From assembly GCA_023418255.1 (NCBI GenBank), contig JAEZZZ010000061.1, forward strand, positions 1-14,331: a stretch of DNA of 14,331 nucleotides. The letters run 5' to 3'. This document shows, piece by piece, positions 6,716 through 14,171 of the stretch. A program made the translations under genes and the position numbers. The notes under the pieces are model-generated. The model ran no database searches, had not been told where the DNA came from, and was given only the letters and a program-made list of their open reading frames with translations. How positions within the stretch are numbered: the first letter of the stretch is position 1; every line of letters starts with the position of its first letter. This DNA comes from Bacteroidota bacterium. Its GTDB lineage: Bacteria; Bacteroidota; Bacteroidia; Bacteroidales; Dysgonomonadaceae.

Positions 6716-7344
6716 AAATGTACACACCGGGAGTGATGACTCTGTTTGCCGCCATGCAGGGCTACCCTGCGATACGAAGTTGAATTTAACCAAAACACCT
6801 TGCCACATTAAAGATACTGACACAAAAATAGGCGAAATAATAGGAGCTCAAAATGTAAAACTTGATAAAAATCCCATTCAAAAGAAAAGGAGAGTCAAAA
6901 TTGAAGAAGGCAATTACCGTTACTTCGAGATGGAAAGTGTCCGAACGTCAGCCCCGAGTTGCAAACGTAGGGGCACTCCCATCGAAGAAAGTTTTATCAG
7001 AAATTACGTGAAGTATCCCATTTTTCAGCTAGAATACCATTCCTTCAATGAACAAGATCCGGTGCAGAGTACTTGCCAAGTACAAACTATGGGCGTACTT
7101 CCGCTCGTTGTGGAAAAATTTGGTCAGAATAGAGAAATTATATTACGCGAATAAGTCAAAAAATCCTTTTGGGGCAAAATTGTCTGAATATATCATTAAT
7201 TTGTATTTCAATTTGGATATTGTTGTAAACATTCTAGCAGTTAATAAAAATAATCACGTCCGCCCGGTGAGACTGATTTCTCAGCAATCTAAAAAATGGG
7301 GTTTTCAGTTCATACTCAAATTTCTATGTTCGTCAAAACAGGTT
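6716..7344. other. gene-poor interval with hairpins and unclassified open frames
   Basis: About 630 bases between the IS remnant and the 3' end of pfkA with no recognisable gene. A plus-strand frame at 6693-7154 (153 codons) starts inside the IS end, and another at 7048-7422 runs into pfkA. Neither resembles a family I know. The second contains a basic stretch (RCRVLAKYKLWAYFRSLWKN) that recalls the C-terminal tails of some transposases, but only loosely. A perfect hairpin lies at 6756-6770, and a looser GCCCC/GGGGC pair lies around 6952-6974. The region looks like accumulated remnants rather than a working locus. Confidence 0.5.
6756..6770. repeat. perfect 6-bp hairpin GCAGGG-CTA-CCCTGC
   Basis: A GC-rich stem with a 3-base loop in an AT-rich setting, with no T-run after it, so it is not a classical terminator. 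It resembles the short hairpins dispersed in many Bacteroidota genomes, some linked to IS200-like transposases. That link is from memory and cannot be confirmed from one copy. Confidence 0.4.
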
Positions 7345-8373
7345 TTAAAAAGAATTGTGTACACCAAACGATATTCCCATACGCTCGCCTTGAACCACCA
7401 ATGGCGAATCGGGTTTCACTAAACGCAATTTGCCCGCGACCTCAGAAAGTGGAACGCTATCAATCTCACGCCCTTTGACAGAAACCATTCTGCCGAATGT
7501 GCCTTCTTGTATTAATTTTGCCGCATGTCCACCCAAAAGTGTTCCCAAATTGCGATCGAAAGGGGAAGGCGCACCGCCACGCTGAATGTAACCTAATACT
7601 GTTTCGCGTGTTTCAAAACCAGTCTGTTCTTCAATTTCGCGAGCAAAATAGATGGCTGGACGCTCTTTGCTGCCATGGATTTCAATTCCTTCGGCTACGG
7701 CAACAATGGAATAGGGTTTTCCCATCGAAAGGCGATGACGTATTTTTTCAATAATCACTTTCATATTGTATCCAAGTTCAGGCAAAAGAATAATATCCGC
7801 ACCGCCGGCCATTCCGGCTTCGAGCGTAATCCATCCGGCATGGTGTCCCATCAACTCAATGACCATTACACGGCGATGCGAGCTTGCCGTAGAATGCAGT
7901 CTGTCAATTGCTTCGGTAGCAATATTCACAGCGGTATCAAAGCCAAATGTAATATCCGTTCCATACACATCGTTATCAATAGTTTTAGGAATTCCAACAA
8001 CATTTAATCCCAATTCTGACAACATCCATGTTGTGCGTTGTGTGCCATTTCCTCCAATACATACCAGACAGTCAAGCCCCAACTCTTGATAGCATTTTTT
8101 TATCTCTTCGCGATCTTTTTCGTCGGGTGACGTTATCTTTTTACGAAATACTTTTTCACGCGCCGTACCTAAAATGGTTCCTCCTAAGTTAAGAATACCC
8201 GATAATGATGCGTCCGTAAGTTCCATAACATCCTTATACAACAATCCGGAAAAACCGTTGAGGATGCCTATAACTTCCATGTTGTACTTGTTGAGAGCCG
8301 TTTTACCAACGCCTCGGATTGTCGCGTTTATACCCGGACAGTCGCCGCCAGATGTAAGAATTCCTATTTTCAT
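7345..8373 (-). CDS. pfkA: 6-phosphofructokinase
   Basis: A 342-residue cytosolic PFK of the bacterial type that phosphorylates fructose 6-phosphate to the 1,6-bisphosphate in glycolysis. The N-terminus MKIGILTSGGDCPGINA and the nucleotide-loop signature are intact. PKTIDNDV (129-136) holds the catalytic aspartates D133 and D135. ETRETVLGYIQRGGAPSPFDR (256-274) is the classic C-terminal substrate motif. Two sites differ from E. coli PfkA: GGNGT (107-111) has Asn in place of the Mg-binding Asp of GGDGS, and Lys130 replaces the Gly of PGTIDND. Gly110 is the ATP-type choice, whereas the Lys is usual in PPi-type enzymes. MGHHAGW also replaces MGR. ATP is the likelier donor, but PPi use is not excluded. 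The gene stands alone, 87 bases from lpxB. Confidence 0.9.
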   Translation of the reverse strand: MKIGILTSGGDCPGINATIRGVGKTALNKYNMEVIGILNGFSGLLYKDVMELTDASLSGILNLGGTILGTAREKVFRKKITSPDEKDREEIKKCYQELGLDCLVCIGGNGTQRTTWMLSELGLNVVGIPKTIDNDVYGTDITFGFDTAVNIATEAIDRLHSTASSHRRVMVIELMGHHAGWITLEAGMAGGADIILLPELGYNMKVIIEKIRHRLSMGKPYSIVAVAEGIEIHGSKERPAIYFAREIEEQTGFETRETVLGYIQRGGAPSPFDRNLGTLLGGHAAKLIQEGTFGRMVSVKGREIDSVPLSEVAGKLRLVKPDSPLVVQGERMGISFGVHNSF

Positions 8374-8460
8374 ATTTTTCTTTATTTAAAAGGTTGTTTT
8401 ACAAAGGAAATAAAAAAAGTGGTTAAAACGAAAGGATAAGAAAAGTTTTTTTATTCAATT

Positions 8461-9603
8461 TTATTCTTTTTCGCAATGTAGCGTTTTCAGAATAATTTCA
8501 GCGGCTTTTCGCGATGCGCCCGGTGTTCCCAATCGGTCGCGCATTATCCGATAATTATCGAACATGGTTTGGCGATAGGGTTCGTTAAATAAAAGACGTT
8601 TCATCTCTTCACGAATAGCGGTCACATTAAAAAACTTTGCAAACAACTCTTTAACGACCTCATTTCCACAAACAAGATTTACTAAAGAGATATACGGCGT
8701 ATGCAAGATGTGATGAAAAGCCCAATGCGATAAGCGGGGAAAATCCATTTTGTAGCACACCACTTGCGGCACATTGAGCAAGGCTGTTTCCAAAGTGGCA
8801 GTGCCGGAAGTAACGGCAGCTGCTGTTGCCTGTGACAAAATTCGATAGGTTTGTCCAAACAGAACCGTAACATTTTCCATTCCTATATGCGCGGCATAAA
8901 AGTCGGCATCAATTCCCGGTGCTCCGGCAACAATAATCTGAAAATCATTTTTAAACGGGCTAACACTTTGCAACATACTGGGAAGATTTTTAGCAATCTC
9001 TCTTTTGCGACTTCCCGCTAAAAGCGCGATAATGGGTTTTTCGTTCAGCCCGTTTTCACGAATAAACTCTTCAAACGTTTCGTGCTGATGTGTGCGTTGA
9101 GTAATGGCGTCAACCGTTGGATTGCCAACATAGTGAGCCGAGTAATCATGCTTTTTAAAAAAATCGACTTCAAAAGGTAGAATGGAAAGCATGTGAGTCA
9201 CATATTTTTTCATCGCTTTTATGCGATAGGTCTTCCATGCCCAAACTTTGGGTGAAATATAATAATAGACCGGAATGGACAACCTTGTTTTTACAAACTT
9301 GGCAATTTTTAGGTTAAATCCGGGATAGTCAACCAAGATAACCGCATTGGGATGAAAATTGGCAATGTCCTGCTTACAAATCGACAGGTTCCTAAGGATT
9401 GTGCGCAAATTCATGATAACCGGCAAAAAACCCATGAATGCCAATTCACGATAATGCTTGACAAGCACGCCCCCTTGTTTTGCCATTAAATCGCCGCCAA
9501 AAAAACGAAATTGAGCATTTTTGTCCAACTCTTTTATGGCACACATCAAATTCGAGGCGTGCAAATCGCCCGATGCTTCCCCGACTATTAAATAATATTT
9601 CAT
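8461..9603 (-). CDS. lpxB: lipid-A-disaccharide synthase
   Basis: A 380-residue GT19 glycosyltransferase that joins UDP-2,3-diacylglucosamine and lipid X to form the beta-1,6 disaccharide of lipid A, at the inner face of the cytoplasmic membrane. Family motifs in order are MKYYLIVGEASGDLHASNLM at the N-terminus, FFGGDLM, ELAFMGFLPV (membrane-contacting segment), ILVDYPGFNLKIAK, YYISPKVWAWK, LPFEVDFF, HYVGNPTVD, LLAGSRKREI and SGTATLETALLNVPQVVCYK. The length is normal. It lies 57 bases downstream of surE on the same strand, and no promoter or terminator is seen between them, so cotranscription is likely. The start is the only ATG that preserves the conserved N-terminus. Its presence shows a Gram-negative outer membrane with LPS. 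Confidence 0.95.
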   Translation of the reverse strand: MKYYLIVGEASGDLHASNLMCAIKELDKNAQFRFFGGDLMAKQGGVLVKHYRELAFMGFLPVIMNLRTILRNLSICKQDIANFHPNAVILVDYPGFNLKIAKFVKTRLSIPVYYYISPKVWAWKTYRIKAMKKYVTHMLSILPFEVDFFKKHDYSAHYVGNPTVDAITQRTHQHETFEEFIRENGLNEKPIIALLAGSRKREIAKNLPSMLQSVSPFKNDFQIIVAGAPGIDADFYAAHIGMENVTVLFGQTYRILSQATAAAVTSGTATLETALLNVPQVVCYKMDFPRLSHWAFHHILHTPYISLVNLVCGNEVVKELFAKFFNVTAIREEMKRLLFNEPYRQTMFDNYRIMRDRLGTPGASRKAAEIILKTLHCEKE

Positions 9604-9660
9604 TGCTGTAATTAAATTTTCTGTCCAAATGACATGCGATCTCTGGGAGAATTACCACAC

Positions 9661-10431
9661 TCACTCTTCCAAATTCCATTTCTTTAACTCATCAAAAAAA
9701 GAATATGCTGTCATGTCAATTTGCACAGGGACTACAGAGGCGTATCCGTTTGCCAAAGCCCACTCATCGCTCTCTTGATTATCCTTTTCCCAATTTTCGA
9801 AATTGCCCGTCATCCAAAACACTTCACGTCCGGCACCATCCTGCGACTTCATGTATTCATTCACCCACTGTCCCTGCGTTTGAGTGGCAATTCGAAATCC
9901 TTTTACCTCTCCTTTTGGAACGTTCACATTCAAGCAAACACCTTTGGGAAGTCCATGCATCAATATTGATTTTGCAATCGCAACAGCAACATCAGCACTT
10001 GTCGAAAAATCGGCATTTTTTCCAAAATCGCACAACGAAACGCCAAACGATGGAATATTAAAAATGCACCCTTCGATGACGGCACCCATTGTGCCCGAAT
10101 ATATCACACTAATGCCTGCATTTGACCCATGATTGATGCCGGAAACGACTAAATCAGGCGTTCTGTCAACAAATTCATTGAGGGCAAGCTTAACACAATC
10201 CACCGGTGTGCCATTACAAAGATAGTAAGTGGCACCTTTTTCTTTTTTATACATTTGGCATCGCAATGCTTCGGTAGTGGTAATGGCACTCGACATTCCC
10301 GAGCGATGCCAATCCGGCGCAAACACGATAATTTCTCCTAACACTTTCATTGCTTCCGAAAGCGCAATAATCCCATTTGCCATATATCCATCATCGTTGG
10401 TGATGAGAATGAGTGGTTTCTTTTTAGCCAT
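9661..10431 (-). CDS. surE: 5'/3'-nucleotidase SurE
   Basis: A 256-residue metal-dependent phosphatase that hydrolyses nucleoside 5'- and 3'-monophosphates in the cytosol; related enzymes also act on short polyphosphate. Metal-site residues are D13 and D14 in ILITNDDG, the Ser in DWHRSGMSSAIT, and the Asn in VVSGINHGSNAG. The segment YSGTMGAVIEGCIFNIPSFGVSL is also diagnostic. The length matches the family. The gene heads a probable surE-lpxB transcription unit, an arrangement I recall from Bacteroidota. Its promoter box at 10458-10465 faces away from the divergent alkaline phosphatase gene. Confidence 0.95.
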   Translation of the reverse strand: MAKKKPLILITNDDGYMANGIIALSEAMKVLGEIIVFAPDWHRSGMSSAITTTEALRCQMYKKEKGATYYLCNGTPVDCVKLALNEFVDRTPDLVVSGINHGSNAGISVIYSGTMGAVIEGCIFNIPSFGVSLCDFGKNADFSTSADVAVAIAKSILMHGLPKGVCLNVNVPKGEVKGFRIATQTQGQWVNEYMKSQDGAGREVFWMTGNFENWEKDNQESDEWALANGYASVVPVQIDMTAYSFFDELKKWNLEE

Positions 10432-10456
10432 ATGCTGTGAAATATAAATTTAAGAT

Positions 10457-10470
10457 ACAAATGTACATGA
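10457..10470 (-). promoter_or_regulatory. surE promoter box
   Basis: The minus strand reads TACATTTG at 10465-10458, a perfect TAnnTTTG box 26 bases before the surE start codon. The plus-strand 14-mer is identical to the one ahead of mnmD (3631-3644). Confidence 0.6.
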
Positions 10471-10747
10471 TTATCTAATGAAAACCACACAGAGAGGTGA
10501 AAACTTGTTAGAATTGAAGCCGTCAACAATGGGATTTTGACTTTTAGTAGTCAATGTTTTCTCCCATACAAGAGCGTGTCGGGGCAGATAGCGAAGAACT
10601 CGAAGATTCAGCTAAGAGTACAAAGTATATTACACGGAATACTCAGAGAGCAAAGAGTTTTCCTTTTTATTTTTTGTTTTCATTCATTCTACACCGCTAA
10701 ATAATGTTAGAAAATGAAATATTCACAAAAAAGTAATAAAAAAGTAC

Positions 10748-10755
10748 TATCTTTA
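10748..10755 (+). promoter_or_regulatory. possible -7 box of the alkaline phosphatase gene
   Basis: TATCTTTA differs from TAnnTTTG only at the last base and sits 40 bases before the start codon, within an AT-rich leader. Confidence 0.4.
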
Positions 10756-10795
10756 CGTTTCAAAAACGAACATTTTTTAAAGTAAAAAACGTATT

Positions 10796-12430
10796 ATGAG
10801 AAGATTATCATTATTTTTATTTTCGTTGTTTCTTTGCCTGACGACATTTGCGCAAGAGCCACGACCTGTAAAGAATATTATTGTCATGATTCCGGACGGA
10901 ACGTCCATAGGTGTATATTCGGCAGCACGCTGGTATAAATTTTTCAACAAAATGGGTGATGGGCTTCATATCGACCCCTTTATAACAGGAACCGTTCGCA
11001 CATTTTCATCCAATGCTCCCATTGGTGATTCGGCACCTACCACATCAACTTACATGACGGGCGTATTACAACGCACGGGAAACATTGCTATTCATCCGGT
11101 CCCGGACCCTGAGAACGACCTCTATCCGACTGATCCAAATCGCACCTATCAGCCGGCAGCAACATTGCTGGAAGCGTCACGTATTGAACAGGGAAAAGCA
11201 ACCGGATTGGTGGTAACTTGTGAATTTACGCATGCTACGCCATCCGATTGTTCGGCTCATCATTATTCAAGAAAAAATTACGATGCTCTGGCGCCACAAA
11301 TTGCATATCAAAACTTAGATGTGATGTTTGGGGGTGGCAACAGCATCCTCACAGATGATATCAAGCAGCACTTCCGCAATAACGGTACGACGCTTATACA
11401 AAACGATAAACAAGCATTTTTAAACTACAATAAGGACGGAAAAGTGTGGGCTTTGTTTGGTGAAAGAGCTATGCCTTACGACCTCGACCGCAATCCGGAT
11501 AAAGTACCTTCCCTTGCCGAAATGACTGGAAAGGCGATCGAACTGTTGTCGAAAAATGAAAATGGTTTTTTCTTGATGGTTGAAGGCAGTTTAGTGGACT
11601 GGGCAGCTCACGCAAACGATCCCATAGGCATCATTACCGAGTTTATCGCTTTTGATGAGGCCGTTGGCAAAGTGATGGATTTTGCACACAAAGATGGCAA
11701 TACGGCAGTTGTAATCCTTTCGGATCATGGTAATAGTGGATTTACCATCGGGAAACAGAGTTGTGGCGGATATGATAAGCTTTCGATTAGTGATCTTTTT
11801 GGCACCGTTTCTAAGTTTAAATTGACATCGCACGGCTTGGAGTCAATCTTGTCAACTGCTCGTCCCGAAGATTTTCGCGGCATATTTAAAAAATATACGG
11901 ATATTGACCTTACAGACGAAGAATTGGAATCGCTGCTGGCTTCAAAAAACTATAAAGAAGGAAATTATATGAATGTGTCGAACAGTCAAAATTTGGCACA
12001 CAATATCATCAATATTTATAATGCACACACTTGTTTTGGATTTACCACACATGGACACACAGGCGAGGAAGTGATTCTGTCGGCATATCATCCGGACGGA
12101 ACCGTTCCGAGAGGGCATGTCAAGAATCTGGACATACACAAATATCTGTACGATGTGTCGGGATTGAAAACACCACTTGTTGAACTGACCGATCGTATTT
12201 TCGTGAAACACACCGATGTGTTTGCAGGAATGAAATATAGAATCGACAACAAAGATACAAAAATCCCGATATTGGTGGTAGAAAAAGGAAGGAGCAAATT
12301 GGAAATTCCCGCCTTTTCTTCAGTTGGAAAGTGGAACGGTAAATCCTTCGATATTGGTTCCGTCGTGGTTTATATCGATAAAAACGACACGTTTTATTTG
12401 CCAAAGTGCTTGGCGGATAAGTTCAAATAA
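10796..12430 (+). CDS. secreted alkaline phosphatase (PhoA superfamily)
   Basis: A 544-residue zinc/magnesium phosphomonoesterase expected in the periplasm or at the cell surface, releasing phosphate from organic esters. The signal peptide spans 1-19 (TTFA, then Q20). D34 in IPDGTS binds metal. S79 in GDSAPTTSTYMTG is the probable nucleophile, since it aligns with the Ser of DSAAS in E. coli PhoA. THATPS (145-150), E263 and D268/H272 in VEGSLVDWAAH, D310/H311 in LSDHG, and H421 in THGHTGEE complete the metal site. After about residue 460 comes a small beta-rich C-terminal region that E. coli PhoA lacks, of unknown role. No pho box was recognised. The gene is followed by a strong terminator. 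Confidence 0.92.
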   Translation: MRRLSLFLFSLFLCLTTFAQEPRPVKNIIVMIPDGTSIGVYSAARWYKFFNKMGDGLHIDPFITGTVRTFSSNAPIGDSAPTTSTYMTGVLQRTGNIAIHPVPDPENDLYPTDPNRTYQPAATLLEASRIEQGKATGLVVTCEFTHATPSDCSAHHYSRKNYDALAPQIAYQNLDVMFGGGNSILTDDIKQHFRNNGTTLIQNDKQAFLNYNKDGKVWALFGERAMPYDLDRNPDKVPSLAEMTGKAIELLSKNENGFFLMVEGSLVDWAAHANDPIGIITEFIAFDEAVGKVMDFAHKDGNTAVVILSDHGNSGFTIGKQSCGGYDKLSISDLFGTVSKFKLTSHGLESILSTARPEDFRGIFKKYTDIDLTDEELESLLASKNYKEGNYMNVSNSQNLAHNIINIYNAHTCFGFTTHGHTGEEVILSAYHPDGTVPRGHVKNLDIHKYLYDVSGLKTPLVELTDRIFVKHTDVFAGMKYRIDNKDTKIPILVVEKGRSKLEIPAFSSVGKWNGKSFDIGSVVVYIDKNDTFYLPKCLADKFK

Positions 12431-12447
12431 AACGATAAATTAGAGAT

Positions 12448-12485
12448 AAAAAACCCCGAAGAACTCAGAATTTTCGGGGTTTTTT
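12448..12485. terminator. bidirectional intrinsic terminator
   Basis: The arms AAAAAACCCCGAA (12448-12460) and TTCGGGGTTTTTT-like (12473-12485) form a perfect GC-rich stem with a 12-base loop. T-runs on both strands allow it to end both the alkaline phosphatase transcript and the convergent porin transcript, which stops at 12508. Confidence 0.92.
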
Positions 12486-12507
12486 CTTTTTTTATAGAAA
12501 CATCTAT

Positions 12508-13650
12508 TTACCAGACAAAGGAAACGCCACCATTCAGCGTGTTGTTCCTATAGCCATCATCGTATTTTTGATGTTGATAGTCCGTTTTTAGCATCACGTG
12601 GTTGTTGATGAAAAAACCCAAGCCACATGTAAGCGTGTTGTTGGCATACGAACCGTTTCTTTTAGTGTTTTGAGGAACAGAAAGATGTGTATCGTATCTT
12701 GCGTAACGTACAAAGGGCTGCACGGCAAATTGTCGTGCGCGCGAGGTATATTTATATGCCAGTTCGCCATACCAACCAAGCATCGACTGACCAATATCGG
12801 TATTGGTATAGCTATTGTAAGCCGAAACATTCGACAAACGATTGTACATAACCTCACCTCTAAATTGCAAGCCACCGAAAGAAAGGCGCGCATCTGCACC
12901 AAGCATCACCAAGCCAATAACGGTGCTGTCGGCTGCTGCCGATGATAAGCGACTGTATGCATCGGATTGACTTTTCCCGGCATAAAGGGAAGCGCCAAGC
13001 ACGCCGTTTTTAATCCCATGCCACTCAATGCGTCCGGCAAAACTTGGCAGGGCAGAACGCACATCGTGCCCGCTTTGTCGTCCGGAACGAAATCCGGTGA
13101 ATCCATCAAACAGTCCTCCACCGTCGTGATAACTAACCAACCCGTTTACTAAATAGGCCTGGTAGGCAATATGCGACTCGTGATGTTCGCCATTTACACC
13201 AAAACCCAATTCGCACCACTCCATCGGAATAATATATCGATAGAGCTGCGGCGGCGTTACGCCATTATATGTCGTTGGCAAATGCTCCTGATTGACAATG
13301 CCGACCGGCAAAGTAATCAATCCGCCTTTGATGTTCAACTCGTGAGATACTTCATAGTTGAGATAAAGATTCTCAAGATGAATTTCGTGCCCATGTTCGA
13401 GTGCTAATTTCCCGAAAAAATGCCACTTATCGTTAAAAACATATCCCAGTCTCATGGCGAAATTGGGAATTTCTAAGTTCAACGCTTTATCTTTACCTTT
13501 GTCTAAATCGCGGTGTAGATGTATCTCTCCAAACCCACCTCTGACAAATGTTTTATTATCTTTTATAGTATGCGAATGTCCTCCTTGTGCCATCAGCGAA
13601 GCGAACATTACAAGTGTTAAAATAATGCTGATTCCTGTTTTTTTATACAT
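12508..13650 (-). CDS. porin-like outer-membrane beta-barrel protein with His-rich N-terminus
   Basis: A 380-residue exported protein. The signal peptide is about 1-21 (SLMA, then Q22). Alternating hydrophobic strands, Gly/aromatic turns and the final GVSFVW with a terminal aromatic residue indicate an outer-membrane beta-barrel, closest in general look to phosphate-selective (OprO/P) or similar porins; there is no TonB-receptor plug. The mature N-terminus is His-rich: GGHSH (23-27) and EIHLHRDLDKG, with further HGHEIH and GEHHESH segments. This suggests metal binding or transport, though that is inference. It lies 173 bases downstream of a DUF6660-like gene on the same strand. The 3' end shares a terminator with the alkaline phosphatase. 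Confidence 0.72.
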   Translation of the reverse strand: MYKKTGISIILTLVMFASLMAQGGHSHTIKDNKTFVRGGFGEIHLHRDLDKGKDKALNLEIPNFAMRLGYVFNDKWHFFGKLALEHGHEIHLENLYLNYEVSHELNIKGGLITLPVGIVNQEHLPTTYNGVTPPQLYRYIIPMEWCELGFGVNGEHHESHIAYQAYLVNGLVSYHDGGGLFDGFTGFRSGRQSGHDVRSALPSFAGRIEWHGIKNGVLGASLYAGKSQSDAYSRLSSAAADSTVIGLVMLGADARLSFGGLQFRGEVMYNRLSNVSAYNSYTNTDIGQSMLGWYGELAYKYTSRARQFAVQPFVRYARYDTHLSVPQNTKRNGSYANNTLTCGLGFFINNHVMLKTDYQHQKYDDGYRNNTLNGGVSFVW

Positions 13651-13724
13651 AATTTTTCATTTTCTTTTTTTATACTACTCACGTAGCACGAATGATTTAA
13701 ACCGATTTTAAATGCCCAAACAAT

Positions 13725-13740
13725 CATCTTTTTTAAGATG
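13725..13740. repeat. small hairpin CATCTT-TTTT-AAGATG
   Basis: A 6-bp perfect inverted repeat with a 4-base loop in the leader of the porin gene, about 75 bases before its start. It could be part of an operator or an RNA hairpin; nothing here decides between them. Confidence 0.3.
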
Positions 13741-13783
13741 AAGGCATCAAAAATCAATCAATATTTTTGTTTGTTGAGAATAT

Positions 13784-13814
13784 ATTATCGCCTTTCGATA
13801 GCGTGAGCGATAAT
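13784..13814 (-). terminator. hairpin after the DUF6660-like gene, weak terminator or attenuator
   Basis: The arms ATTATCGC (13784-13791) and GCGATAAT (13807-13814) enclose a 15-base loop, starting 10 bases past the stop codon of the upstream gene. There is no T-run after it on the minus strand, so termination would be partial at best. An RNA-processing or attenuation role is possible. Confidence 0.35.
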
Positions 13815-13823
13815 TTAGAAAAA

Positions 13824-14138
13824 TTATGCAATGGGCGGGCGCCAAACAGAGAAATAGAAGTCGGTAAAAGGTTGTTCAATCAGCTCAATATGAGTAATTT
13901 TAAAATAATACACAGGTATTGATTTTTCTACCGTAGCCTCCTGACTCACAGCAGGTAATCGGCAGCAATCGCAAGAACAAAGCGGTGTGCAATGGTCGGA
14001 GGTATCAGCGGTATTGTTATTTCTATCGGCATGAACCGTAAACCGATGTTGATGGGAATGGTTGGTAAGCCCATCGGCACATGGCACGATTGCCAACGAA
14101 AAGATATAGACCGCTATGATGCTAAAAAACCACCGCAT
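13824..14138 (-). CDS. DUF6660-like small exported His/Cys-rich protein
   Basis: A 104-residue protein with an N-terminal hydrophobic export segment ending at VPCAD (C20 then D22). A His-rich stretch follows (NHSHQHR, 26-32), and then the cluster HCTPLCSCDCC (49-59) with five cysteines. The C-terminus ends in SVWRPP. This order (PCxD, His/acidic linker, CTPxCxCxCC, aromatic-W-x-PP end) is what I recall of the DUF6660 family, which sits beside CzcA/CusA-type metal efflux and outer-membrane receptor genes in Bacteroidota. Its biochemical role is unknown; a metal-binding or metal-sensing role is inference. A perfect -7 box precedes it, and a His-rich porin gene follows. The assignment is from memory of the family pattern. 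Confidence 0.7.
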   Translation of the reverse strand: MRWFFSIIAVYIFSLAIVPCADGLTNHSHQHRFTVHADRNNNTADTSDHCTPLCSCDCCRLPAVSQEATVEKSIPVYYFKITHIELIEQPFTDFYFSVWRPPIA

Positions 14139-14163
14139 ATAATGTTCTTAATGAATTGTAACG

Positions 14164-14171
14164 CAAAGATA
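14164..14171 (-). promoter_or_regulatory. -7 promoter box of the DUF6660-like gene
   Basis: The minus strand reads TATCTTTG, a perfect TAnnTTTG match, 25 bases before the start codon, with a T-rich segment about 20 bases further upstream. Confidence 0.6.

Larger units (their letters stand above)
10432..10795. other. divergent intergenic region surE / alkaline phosphatase
   Basis: These 364 bases carry the promoters of both neighbours and no gene. A hairpin TTGACT-TTTAGT-AGTCAA lies at 10537-10554. The stretch at about 10594-10664 contains a purine-rich, loosely repeated pattern (ACACGGA, ACTCAGAGAGCAAAGAG) like the degenerate CACGGAG/CACAGAG tracts found between genes in some bacteria. A T-rich tract follows at 10665-10685. 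Confidence 0.45.

Noticed and set aside
6693..7154. 153-codon plus-strand frame as a real gene
   Set aside because: It starts inside the terminal repeat of the IS, has no recognisable domain, and includes a non-coding hairpin. It is kept only as an open question.
7048..7422. Plus-strand frame with a basic, aromatic stretch
   Set aside because: It overlaps the 3' end of pfkA and its transposase-like look is too weak to name.
12967..13152. Small plus-strand frames opposite the porin gene
   Set aside because: Antisense to a gene with a signal peptide and barrel features; nothing conserved in them.
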